From Bacteroidia bacterium (GTDB taxonomy: Bacteria > Bacteroidota > Bacteroidia > M30B66): DNA of 40,925 nucleotides. Both the position numbers and the translations under genes were made by a program. The stretch is from contig JAIBAI010000025.1 in the NCBI GenBank assembly GCA_019695235.1, positions 1-40,925 of the forward strand, written 5' to 3'. Position 1 is the stretch's first letter. Each line of letters begins with the position of its first letter. The notes below the pieces were generated by a model that saw only the letters and a list, made by a program, of their open reading frames with translations, was not told where the DNA came from and did not search any database. This document shows, piece after piece, positions 34,448 to 40,925 of this stretch.

Positions 34448-36361
34448 CTATTGTTTGTTTTCAACAGCAATGATTTGACCCTGATGGTTGATATTCACCC
34501 AGGAACCCGGCTGCCGGATTATCTGAATCAAGCGATTAGTAAAATCACCGGCTGCAAGTTGGTCGGCTTGTTTGGTATAGGGTGTACAGCCTACACTTTC
34601 AGTAACTTTACCAATGCGGTTTATACAATTGAAATGTTCCTGCTTGATTAACAAATCTGATACACAGGCACAGTTATTTTTAAAATCACCTTCCGGCCAC
34701 AAACCAAATAAGGGGAAAGTCTCACGTATTTGACTAACAGAATCAAGCGACAAACTTTGAGTGGTATCAGGCCCCGGTATTGGAATAAAAACAGGTATTT
34801 CTTCGTTGCCATTGGCAGTAATAAACCCCCATTGGTCCTTCATCTGAACCGCAGCCCTGCCTTCTGAAAAGTTGCGTACAGCGCTGTAATGCGGAGAACA
34901 AATCGGTATGCCGGATGCATCTATGAAGCCCCAGCCGGCATTGGTACGAACAGCAGCTATGCCTTCAGATGATCTTGAAACGGCTGTATATTTTGCATCA
35001 TCAATGAGTTTGCCTGAGCTGCTGAAAACCGACCAGGTATTTGTAGAGTCAGTTTGCCTGAACCTTGCGAAAATAAGTCCGTTTTTATTAAACACAAGTT
35101 CATCGAAATGCGCCTCTGTGCTCTCCTCACCGTACTCGTTTAAAAGCCCCCAGTGGTTGGCTATTCTGAACGGCGCTGTTTGTCCGAAGTAGGGGAGTAC
35201 CTCATCGTAAGAAGGCAATTCAAGCGTGTCGTTTCCTTTTACAATCCACCATTTATCTGCAATACGTACCCGGGCACCAGCAGAAGTGAAACCACCTTGT
35301 ATTGCAGCAAAATCACATGGTATCACTTCTGCTCCTGAGGTATCTGCAAAACCCCATTTGCCTGAACGGTAAACCGGACAAAGACCTTCAGAGAAGTATC
35401 CTATTGCACTGTACCGGGCAGGTATGACTACCGTGCCATCAAGCCGCAGGAGGCCTTGCAATCCGTTTAATTGAAATAAATAATGCTGCTGGTCGAAACG
35501 ATACAATTCATCATACAGGGGCTTTACCACAACATTGCCAAGTGTGTCAAGCATCCCGGTTCGTTTATGGTCTTGAAAAACCGCAGTGCCTTGTTCAAAA
35601 TTGTCGAGGAACTCAAAACGAGGCGACAATACCTCTTGACCATTTCGGTTAATAAAGCCATACAGCAATGAGTCAGCTTTTTGCTGGCGTACCACTGCAA
35701 ACCCTTCATGTATTTGAAATACATCAGTGTAGCGCCCTACAATAGGCTTGAGTTTTCCAAGGGTATCTGAAAAATACCAGCGATTATCTTGTTTTATTAC
35801 TGCCAGACCATCTGAAAAATCAAATGCTTCGTCAAAAGTAGGCTGAATAATCCATCTCCCCGAACGATTGATATACCCATCTTTCCCGTTACTCAGATTT
35901 TCTGCATAAGCCAAACCTTGATTAAATAAACCTGCCTTGCTGTACTTGAATTTTATTTTGGTATTGCCTTGCATATCAAGGTACCCGTACAACTTACTTT
36001 TTAGGTTTAGGCATAAAATAAGCCCGTCTTTTTTATTGATGGGCTCAAGATGTTTTGCAAAATCGAAATACAGAAACCCATTTTGTGTAATTACCTGGTA
36101 TGCAAATTCCATTGCTCCGGTGATAGGATTCCATTGCAGTTTACGGGCAAGCGTCAGGCTGTCGCCGCCGAAATCCCAGATGTAATCATACAGTGCCGGA
36201 ATAATTTCATTTCCCTGGGTATCCTGCATACCTGTATATAAATATACCTGGCCATCAGCAGCCTGTTTTTCTTTGGTAAAACGAAGTAATTCAGCACCTT
36301 GCTGGGCTAATGCCTGCATAGAAACCAACAGGAAACAGAGTGTTATTCGACCTGCCATCAT
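34448..36361 (-). CDS. Secreted WG-repeat protein with cysteine-containing C-terminus
   Basis: This 637-aa protein has a signal peptide (MMAGRITLCFLLVSMQALAQ). About nine or ten WG-type repeats span roughly residues 30-530. Each has the form GxxxxxGxxxIPxxYDxxxxFxEGLAxVxxxxKWGFID, as in RWIIQPTFDEAFDFSDGLAV and KWGFADTSGAEVIPCDFAAI. WG repeats build beta-rich binding surfaces; ligands are generally unknown. The last 95 residues differ from the repeats and hold a cysteine group (CAC, then C and C within about 30 residues) followed by GSWVNINHQGQIIAVENKQ. The protein has no T9SS sorting domain. The promoter box sits only 5 nt before the first ATG; a second ATG follows directly. Downstream, the 66-aa/ftsE unit begins after 51 bp with its own box. 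Confidence 0.87.
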   Translation of the reverse strand: MMAGRITLCFLLVSMQALAQQGAELLRFTKEKQAADGQVYLYTGMQDTQGNEIIPALYDYIWDFGGDSLTLARKLQWNPITGAMEFAYQVITQNGFLYFDFAKHLEPINKKDGLILCLNLKSKLYGYLDMQGNTKIKFKYSKAGLFNQGLAYAENLSNGKDGYINRSGRWIIQPTFDEAFDFSDGLAVIKQDNRWYFSDTLGKLKPIVGRYTDVFQIHEGFAVVRQQKADSLLYGFINRNGQEVLSPRFEFLDNFEQGTAVFQDHKRTGMLDTLGNVVVKPLYDELYRFDQQHYLFQLNGLQGLLRLDGTVVIPARYSAIGYFSEGLCPVYRSGKWGFADTSGAEVIPCDFAAIQGGFTSAGARVRIADKWWIVKGNDTLELPSYDEVLPYFGQTAPFRIANHWGLLNEYGEESTEAHFDELVFNKNGLIFARFRQTDSTNTWSVFSSSGKLIDDAKYTAVSRSSEGIAAVRTNAGWGFIDASGIPICSPHYSAVRNFSEGRAAVQMKDQWGFITANGNEEIPVFIPIPGPDTTQSLSLDSVSQIRETFPLFGLWPEGDFKNNCACVSDLLIKQEHFNCINRIGKVTESVGCTPYTKQADQLAAGDFTNRLIQIIRQPGSWVNINHQGQIIAVENKQ

Positions 36362-36366
36362 TATGG

Positions 36367-36374
36367 CAAATTTA
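36367..36374 (-). promoter_or_regulatory. -7 promoter element of the WG-repeat gene
   Basis: TAAATTTG is an exact TAnnTTTG match ending 5 nt before the ATG at 36361. The predicted transcript starts at or next to the start codon. Confidence 0.58.
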
Positions 36375-36409
36375 AAAGAATCTATGCCATCATCATCCGT
36401 GCAGCAATA

Positions 36410-36835
36410 TTATTCTTCTTTTGGTAGTTCAGACTGATTTTTCTGTTTGACAGCAGCTTTATGTTCTTCTGCCTTGGCTTTGCGAATCTTTTCCCAGGCA
36501 TCAAATTTTTCTTTGCCCATTACATCAGTAAGCCTGGTATCGCGCTCATTGCGCAAGGCTTGCATCTTGGTTTTTCGTGCAGGACCTGTAAATTGTGCAA
36601 AAACAGCTTCTTTGTTTTGCTCAAATTCAAGTAAAATTTGCCTTGCTTTTGCAGCCTGTGCCTCATCAAGACTTATTGCAGAGTGCATTTGCCTGAATTT
36701 GCGTATTGCACGTTGCTCTGCTGTGAGTTTTTCATGTTGAACGTTTTGAGGTGCATCTTGTCTTGTTTGCACGTCTTGTGCGGGTAAATGCAATGCTGCC
36801 AGCATCCAGATTCCCAGGGCAATGATTTTTTTCAT
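36410..36835 (-). CDS. Small secreted helical protein, possibly Spy/CpxP-like
   Basis: The 141-aa product has a signal peptide (MKKIIALGIWMLAALHLPAQ) and a charged, helix-forming mature part. KLTAEQRAIRKFRQMH and LDEAQAAKARQILLEFEQNKE resemble the LTxxQ periplasmic chaperone family (Spy/CpxP) in style, and GKEKFDAWEKIRKAKAEEHK closes it; the match is by general pattern only. It is one of the rare genes here with a good Shine-Dalgarno sequence (AGGAG). It lies 48 bp upstream of the WG-repeat gene and 160 bp downstream of the ABC exporter gene on the same strand; I see no terminator in that 160 bp. Confidence 0.75.
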   Translation of the reverse strand: MKKIIALGIWMLAALHLPAQDVQTRQDAPQNVQHEKLTAEQRAIRKFRQMHSAISLDEAQAAKARQILLEFEQNKEAVFAQFTGPARKTKMQALRNERDTRLTDVMGKEKFDAWEKIRKAKAEEHKAAVKQKNQSELPKEE

Positions 36836-36839
36836 AATT

Positions 36840-36844
36840 CTCCT
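36840..36844 (-). promoter_or_regulatory. Shine-Dalgarno sequence of the small helical protein gene
   Basis: AGGAG lies 4 nt before the ATG at 36835, within an A-rich leader. It is a clear ribosome-binding site in a window where most genes have none. Confidence 0.65.
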
Positions 36845-36995
36845 TTTTTCGATAGACTCAAATTATTAACAGGGTTTAATCACATCATGAGAATTGCTCA
36901 TTTTATTTTCATTAAGCTATGTTGAATGTTGACAATGAACAGAAAACTCATTTTCAAATAAACCAAATTTAAGAAATAGAAAACACTATCCTTCC

Positions 36996-38789
36996 TTAAA
37001 CTACCGGAGCTTCCCGGTCGAATTGCAATTTTGACAAATGCGAATACAAACCATCCTTTTGGGCAATCAATTGCTGATGACTTCCATTTTCGATAATTGC
37101 ACCTGCATCCAAAACAAGTATCCGACTGGCATTACGGATGGTTGACAGCCGGTGAGCGACAATAAATGTAGTACGCCCCTGCATCAGCTTGTCAAGCGCC
37201 TCTTGTACCAAACGTTCAGATTCTGAATCAAGTGATGAGGTGGCTTCGTCTAAAATAAGGATAGAAGGGTCTTTTAATACTGCCCTCGCAATGGCAATGC
37301 GCTGACGCTGCCCACCACTCAGGGTAATACCTCTTTCGCCTACAATCGTATCAAGCCCTTCAGGGAAACGCTCGATAAACGACATAGCATTGGCCTTTAC
37401 AGCGGCATCAATGAGTTCATCGTCAGTTGCACCGGGCTTGCCATACAATATATTTTCACGAATGCTACCACCAAAGAGCAATACATCCTGGGGCACAATT
37501 GCCATTTGATTGCGCAACTCGCTTAAACTGTACGATGTAGAAGGCTTCCCGTCAATCAGGATTTGACCTGATGTGGGTTCATAGAACCGCAATAATAATT
37601 GTGTGATAGTACTCTTGCCTGCACCACTGGGGCCAACAATGGCAATACTTTCGCCCGGAAGCGCTTCAAAAGAAATACCTTTGAGCACTTCAATTTCTTG
37701 TCTTGAAGGATAAGTGAAACGCACCGACTCAAATGCTACCCTCCCTGATAGACGCGTAGAGGCAAGACCGGGCATTAACTGGCTGATATCTTCCTTTTGT
37801 TGGTCAAGAATGTCCAGAACCCTGTCGGTGGCTCCTACGGCTTTTTGCAACTGCGCATACAACTCAGCAATGCCTCCGATAGATGCACCTACAAATGCGG
37901 TGTAAATTACAAATGAAAACATATCGCCCTCGCTGATTTGCAGACTCATTGCATACCAGATGATGCCGACAATGGCACCAAAAAGCGCAAAAATGATAAA
38001 TGAAGCAAACATGCCACGCCAAAAGGCACTTTTTAATGAAAGTTGTGTGATAGAGCCGACGGCCTTGCCATAACGAGCTATTTCAAAAAACTCATTCGTA
38101 AAAGCCTTCACGTTTACAATGCCCTGCATGGTTTCTTCAAGTATGGTATTCGAATCGGCTACCTTGTCCTGAACCTGCCTGCTGATGCTTCTGATAAACC
38201 GCCCAAACAAAATTGCCACAATAGCAATTGCCGGAATAAGTGCAAGCATAAAGAGCGTGAGCTTAAACGAAATGATGGATATTAGTATGATACCGCCGAT
38301 AATCAAAATAAATTGCCTGAGAAACTCTGCAAGGGTAGTGGTAAAGGTTTCCTGAATCTGAGAAATATCAGCCGAAAGCCGCGAATTTATTTCACCAACC
38401 CGGTTCTGGCTGAAATAGGCCATCGGCATCTTTATCAAATGACTGTAAAGTGATTGTCTTAACCGGAGCAGGGTATATTCTGTTACCTGCGAAAATAAAT
38501 ATATCCGGAAAAAAGAAAACACCGATTGCAGCACCAACACGACCAGCAAGGCCATTGCGTACTTGTCAATTCCCCAGCCATTGACAGGCAATTTTCGGGC
38601 ATTTACCAAATCACCGATAAGTTTTGGAAATACCAATGCTGTTGCTGAGGTGAGCCCTAAAAATACCAGACCAACAATAAATTTCCACTTATCCGGCCCC
38701 ATATATTTAAAGAGCCTGAATGATTTATGTAATGAAGCCTTGGTGATTTTTGCCTTCGGAATATCTTCCTTCCTTTCTTTTCTTGCCAT
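36996..38789 (-). CDS. MsbA-like ABC exporter (fused membrane and ATPase domains)
   Basis: The 597-aa half-transporter works as a homodimer, probably flipping or exporting lipids or drugs across the inner membrane. About six helices span residues 35-310 (e.g. WKFIVGLVFLGLTSATALVF, FILIIGGIILISIISF and SFVIYTAFVGASIGGI). The nucleotide-binding domain has Walker A IVGPSGAGKSTI, Q-loop MAIVPQDVLLFGG, signature ITLSGGQRQRIAIARA, Walker B ILILDEATSSLD and the H-loop IVAHRLSTI. The start is the ATG at 38789 (MARKERKEDIPKAKI); the TTG three codons earlier falls inside the promoter box. It lies downstream of the GT4 gene with a gap of only 28 bp that contains the box. Confidence 0.95.
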   Translation of the reverse strand: MARKERKEDIPKAKITKASLHKSFRLFKYMGPDKWKFIVGLVFLGLTSATALVFPKLIGDLVNARKLPVNGWGIDKYAMALLVVLVLQSVFSFFRIYLFSQVTEYTLLRLRQSLYSHLIKMPMAYFSQNRVGEINSRLSADISQIQETFTTTLAEFLRQFILIIGGIILISIISFKLTLFMLALIPAIAIVAILFGRFIRSISRQVQDKVADSNTILEETMQGIVNVKAFTNEFFEIARYGKAVGSITQLSLKSAFWRGMFASFIIFALFGAIVGIIWYAMSLQISEGDMFSFVIYTAFVGASIGGIAELYAQLQKAVGATDRVLDILDQQKEDISQLMPGLASTRLSGRVAFESVRFTYPSRQEIEVLKGISFEALPGESIAIVGPSGAGKSTITQLLLRFYEPTSGQILIDGKPSTSYSLSELRNQMAIVPQDVLLFGGSIRENILYGKPGATDDELIDAAVKANAMSFIERFPEGLDTIVGERGITLSGGQRQRIAIARAVLKDPSILILDEATSSLDSESERLVQEALDKLMQGRTTFIVAHRLSTIRNASRILVLDAGAIIENGSHQQLIAQKDGLYSHLSKLQFDREAPVV

Positions 38790-38795
38790 CGCCGA

Positions 38796-38803
38796 CAAAA
38801 GTA
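38796..38803 (-). promoter_or_regulatory. -7 promoter element of the ABC exporter gene
   Basis: TACTTTTG matches TAnnTTTG exactly and ends 6 nt before the ATG at 38789. It predicts a leaderless or near-leaderless mRNA and excludes the TTG start. Confidence 0.58.
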
Positions 38804-38817
38804 CATATTAACCAGGT

Positions 38818-39921
38818 TTACTGATACCATGCCCGGATGCACTGTACTTCGCTATCCCAATTATACCTGGCAGATGCCTGTTGCGCCTTTGAACGTAACA
38901 ATTTTAGGCGCTCAATATCGCTGCGTAAGCCGGAAATTATTTCAGCCAACAGTTCAGGTTTATGGCTGTGACTGATGAGCCCCGCCCCGGATTCTTCAAT
39001 GATTTTCCTTACCTCAGGTAAATCCGATACCAAAACCGGTATCCCGGCCCGGAAATAGTCGAATAATTTATTGGGTAAACTATAACGGTAGTTGATATTA
39101 CTATCTTTGTCGAGGCTAAGACCGATATCGCATAATGTAGTGTACTCTAACATTTCTGAATAGGGCATTCGCGGCAGAAAACGCACCTTGTTTTCGAGCC
39201 GATATTCCTTAACATATTGCTTGAGTTGCTGAATAATATCACCCGAACCAATGATAAGCAAAAGCGCATTCTCAAGGTGCTGCATCATTGCAACGGCCTC
39301 TTCGGCTCCCCGGTCAACATTGATGCCATTGCCTTGCAAAACCATGATAAAGTAATCATCCGGCAGCTGTAATTGTTTACGTTCAACTGCTTGTACATGC
39401 ATTTGCCCTGATGGTATATTTCTGATTACTTTTGGTAGCACCTGGTAGTCATGTTCGTATAGTGCGGCAATAGATTGGTTAACGGTGATAACTTTCTCCA
39501 GGCGTGGAAAAATGAAGGATTCAACTGTCCTCCATATCTTTCTGATGATTGGTCTTTTGCTTAGTTCAGGCACTCCGGTGAAATATTCATGAGTGTCATA
39601 CACTAACTGAATACCCTTGATTTTTGATACCAACCATGCAGGCAACAGCGTGTCGAGATCGTTTGCATGAATGGCATCCTGATGGCTGAACAATAAGTGT
39701 ACAAACAGGCGGCACTGCAATGCAATATAAAACAGGGGCCCGCTCTCAAACAAAAGTGAAATGCGCTGCGTTTGAAATGGATACTTAGGCAAAGCCGGTG
39801 AATGCTTGCGAAGCCTTCCGCAAAGGTGTACCTGATGACCCCATTGGTGCAGGGTATGGCACATCTTCAGCACCCGCTGGTCGCTTGCCAGGTCATTGCT
39901 TACCACCATCGAAACACGCAT
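38818..39921 (-). CDS. Family 4 glycosyltransferase (GT-B fold)
   Basis: The 367-aa protein starts with MRVSMVVSNDLASDQRVLKM, a pattern typical of GT4 enzymes of Bacteroidota. It has the N-terminal acceptor domain (LVYDTHEYFTGVPELSKRP) and the C-terminal donor domain. The latter includes LLIIGSGDIIQQLK, VRFLPRMPYSEMLEYT, CDIGLSLDKDSNINYRYSLPNKLFDY and GIPVLVSDLPEVRKIIEESGAGL. It probably adds a sugar to a surface polymer or glycolipid; donor and acceptor are unknown. The start is the ATG at 39921. It is divergent from the DUF4199 gene and followed by the ABC exporter on the same strand. Confidence 0.88.
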   Translation of the reverse strand: MRVSMVVSNDLASDQRVLKMCHTLHQWGHQVHLCGRLRKHSPALPKYPFQTQRISLLFESGPLFYIALQCRLFVHLLFSHQDAIHANDLDTLLPAWLVSKIKGIQLVYDTHEYFTGVPELSKRPIIRKIWRTVESFIFPRLEKVITVNQSIAALYEHDYQVLPKVIRNIPSGQMHVQAVERKQLQLPDDYFIMVLQGNGINVDRGAEEAVAMMQHLENALLLIIGSGDIIQQLKQYVKEYRLENKVRFLPRMPYSEMLEYTTLCDIGLSLDKDSNINYRYSLPNKLFDYFRAGIPVLVSDLPEVRKIIEESGAGLISHSHKPELLAEIISGLRSDIERLKLLRSKAQQASARYNWDSEVQCIRAWYQ

Positions 39922-39925
39922 GGGG

Positions 39926-39933
39926 CGAAGGTA
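39926..39933 (-). promoter_or_regulatory. Candidate -7 element (TTCG variant) of the GT4 gene
   Basis: TACCTTCG differs from TAnnTTTG at one base and ends 4 nt before the ATG at 39921. A 6-bp inverted repeat (GGTATA, 10-nt spacer, TATACC; 39930-39951) overlaps it and could be an operator. Confidence 0.42.
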
Positions 39934-40049
39934 TACATTGTATTTTATACCTCATGCAAGCTCCTTAGGCTATTTCTATCTGTTTGAGTATGAATTGAAA
40001 TTGTTTAAAATCTGCTTTTTAACACCTTATAGGCGAACAAATGTTTTTG

Positions 40050-40057
40050 TATTTTCG
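40050..40057 (+). promoter_or_regulatory. Candidate -7 element (TTCG variant) of the DUF4199 gene
   Basis: TATTTTCG differs from TAnnTTTG at one base and ends 13 nt before the ATG at 40071. It overlaps the longer open frame that begins at 40041 and so favours the shorter start. Confidence 0.42.
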
Positions 40058-40070
40058 TACCAAATACGCG

Positions 40071-40613
40071 ATGAGATTAGAAATCAACTCAGGTCTGGCA
40101 ATTAGTATTGCCTGCTTTTTATGGCAATTACTTGAATTCAAGCTTGGTTTTCATACCAGTAGAATAGATTACTTTCCTTTCATTACCTGGTTGGTACTGA
40201 TTATTCCGATTACAGGTTATTATTGGGCTATACGCCTGAAACGCGACAAGTTCTACGAAGGGAAGATTAATTTCTTGCAAGCACTTGTTACCGGAGTTAA
40301 GATAACGGCAGTTTGTATGGTGATATTGCCATTGTTTTCATGGCTTTATATTTCGGTGATTAATCCTTTGTACCTCACGGCCATGTATAATCACCACCTT
40401 GAATTAATTGATAGCCTAAATCTGTCAAACCTAATGGAGAAAGAAGCCTTGAAAAAAGATGCAATCAAGGAATTTTCCACCGCAGGATACCTGGTTCAGC
40501 GTTTTCTGGTCTCCCTTATAGCCGGAGGTATCCTCAGCTTGATTATCGCCGGAGTGATTCAAAAAGACAAACGTCCCACACTTCCAGAAGAAACCGAAAC
40601 ACCTATTGTATAA
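40071..40613 (+). CDS. DUF4199 domain membrane protein
   Basis: The gene encodes 180 aa from the ATG at 40071. It has four predicted membrane helices: SGLAISIACFLWQLLEF, YFPFITWLVLIIPITGYYW, LVTGVKITAVCMVILPLFSW and RFLVSLIAGGILSLIIAGVI. The order of helices and the central ITGYYWAIRLKRDKFYEGKINFL are those of DUF4199, a family found mainly in Bacteroidota and without a known function. A short acidic/proline tail ends the protein. The alternative start at 40041 would add ten residues and overlaps the candidate promoter. It is divergent from the GT4 gene and monocistronic. Confidence 0.82.
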   Translation: MRLEINSGLAISIACFLWQLLEFKLGFHTSRIDYFPFITWLVLIIPITGYYWAIRLKRDKFYEGKINFLQALVTGVKITAVCMVILPLFSWLYISVINPLYLTAMYNHHLELIDSLNLSNLMEKEALKKDAIKEFSTAGYLVQRFLVSLIAGGILSLIIAGVIQKDKRPTLPEETETPIV

Positions 40614-40723
40614 TTGCTGCGCAAATGAACCAGCAGGCTTTCGAATGTAGCAAGCCTCCTCATATTGTAGATTTTTAGTACGAGTCATAAGAGTATAAGG
40701 CCATACAGGAAGCAGATAATGTT

Positions 40724-40824
40724 TTGGGCGCGTCCCTCCTTAGGTCGGGTCAGGCCTTTCATTCCAAGTCCGGTCTCCCGCAATCCTTCCCACTTCGGGC
40801 TTTCCATTGCAGTCCTTCGCGCAG
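40724..40824. repeat. Bacteroidota dispersed intergenic repeat-like element
   Basis: The block starts with TTGGGCGCGTCCC and continues through GGTCGGGTC, then a CAATCCTTCCCACTTCGGGC segment and CCATTGCAGTCCTTCGCGC. This resembles a GGGCGTGTCCC/GGTCGGGCT/CTGCAATCC pattern that I recall from intergenic DNA of many Bacteroidota, where many degenerate copies occur. It is distinctly more GC-rich than the flanking AT-rich DNA. No copy is seen elsewhere in this window. The identification is from memory of the pattern, not a search. Confidence 0.55.
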
Positions 40825-40910
40825 CAACACGTTTACCCGCTTGTTTCTGGTTTTCTATTACCATCATCAGCCTTTATCATTAACCCTTCATCAGCCACCA
40901 TTCTTAATTC

Positions 40911-40924
40911 ATAACTCATAACTC
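40911..40924. repeat. Short tandem repeat (ATAACTC) x2 at window edge
   Basis: Two perfect copies of ATAACTC lie in tandem at the window edge, preceded by the related AATTC. The array may continue beyond the window. Confidence 0.6.
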
Positions 40925-40925
40925 A

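Larger units (their letters stand above)
40614..40925. other. Gene-free tail of the window
   Basis: No credible gene is present in these 312 bases. A plus-strand open frame at 40724-40921 lies within repeat-like sequence and has no coding character. The stretch holds a GC-rich dispersed-repeat-like block and a short tandem repeat, listed separately. No terminator hairpin with a U-tract follows the DUF4199 gene. Confidence 0.7.

Noticed and set aside
34445-34651. 68-aa plus-strand frame opposite the 3' end of the WG-repeat gene
   Set aside because: Entirely antisense to a well-supported gene, with no promoter or coding character.
40724-40921. 65-aa plus-strand open frame in the terminal gene desert
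   Set aside because: Low-complexity product from repeat-like DNA, no start signal and no family resemblance.
1-40925. tRNA, rRNA, CRISPR arrays or insertion sequences
   Set aside because: No cloverleaf-forming intergenic sequence, no regularly spaced repeats, no transposase or terminal inverted repeats were seen by eye; a dedicated scan could still find a short RNA.

Overview
The window is core chromosomal DNA of a member of the phylum Bacteroidota. Four things support this. Several secreted proteins end in type IX secretion (T9SS) C-terminal sorting domains. DUF4199 is present. Starts are preceded by the phylum's own promoter element TAnnTTTG, and Shine-Dalgarno sequences are nearly absent. 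The base composition is moderately AT-rich. I cannot place it securely below phylum; a Cytophagales/Chitinophagales-type organism is a guess. I see no prophage, integrase, transposase, CRISPR array, rRNA or tRNA.

Layout, left to right. (1) 1-7.3 kb: a DODA-type dioxygenase cut by the window edge, a large T9SS-exported repeat protein, then the translation operon thrS-infC-rpmI-rplT on the minus strand, with infC starting at an AUA codon behind a perfect AGGAGG. A secreted PKD-domain protein follows, then an intergenic region with a perfect 22-bp palindrome and a strong terminator. (2) 7.3-11.3 kb: a SlyD-like prolyl isomerase divergent from an aminotransferase/omega-amidase/secreted esterase operon. 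(3) 11.3-16.5 kb: on the minus strand, nifU-like, then yceD-like, rpmF, plsX, fabH, accB and accC, which link ribosome assembly with the start of fatty-acid synthesis. (4) 16.6-24.1 kb: a DoxX-like/unknown/AIM24 operon on the plus strand, then on the minus strand a 77-aa unknown, an AddB-like nuclease, a REC-PAS histidine kinase and a holin-like membrane protein. (5) 24.2-31.3 kb: a tight six-gene plus-strand run, wecB, polysaccharide deacetylase, FemAB-like acyltransferase, upp, a membrane protein and a YjjG-type nucleotidase, followed by a hybrid histidine kinase. (6) 31.3-40.9 kb: on the minus strand tyrS, a GT2 glycosyltransferase, an FtsE-like ATPase, a 66-aa unknown, a WG-repeat protein, a small secreted helical protein, an MsbA-like ABC exporter and a GT4 glycosyltransferase. 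A plus-strand DUF4199 membrane protein and a gene-free tail with a dispersed-repeat-like sequence close the window.

Most of the content is housekeeping: translation, lipid initiation, Fe-S assembly, pyrimidine salvage, surface glycans and signalling. No obviously new multi-gene system is visible. The most unusual signals concern gene expression. One is the AUA/strong-SD start of infC. The other is a recurrent TAnnTTTG or TAnnTTCG box placed only 4-8 nt before several start codons, which predicts leaderless mRNAs. Candidate under-described units are the DoxX-like/135-aa/AIM24 operon, the 66-aa protein beside the FtsE-like ATPase, and the wecB-to-YjjG run.
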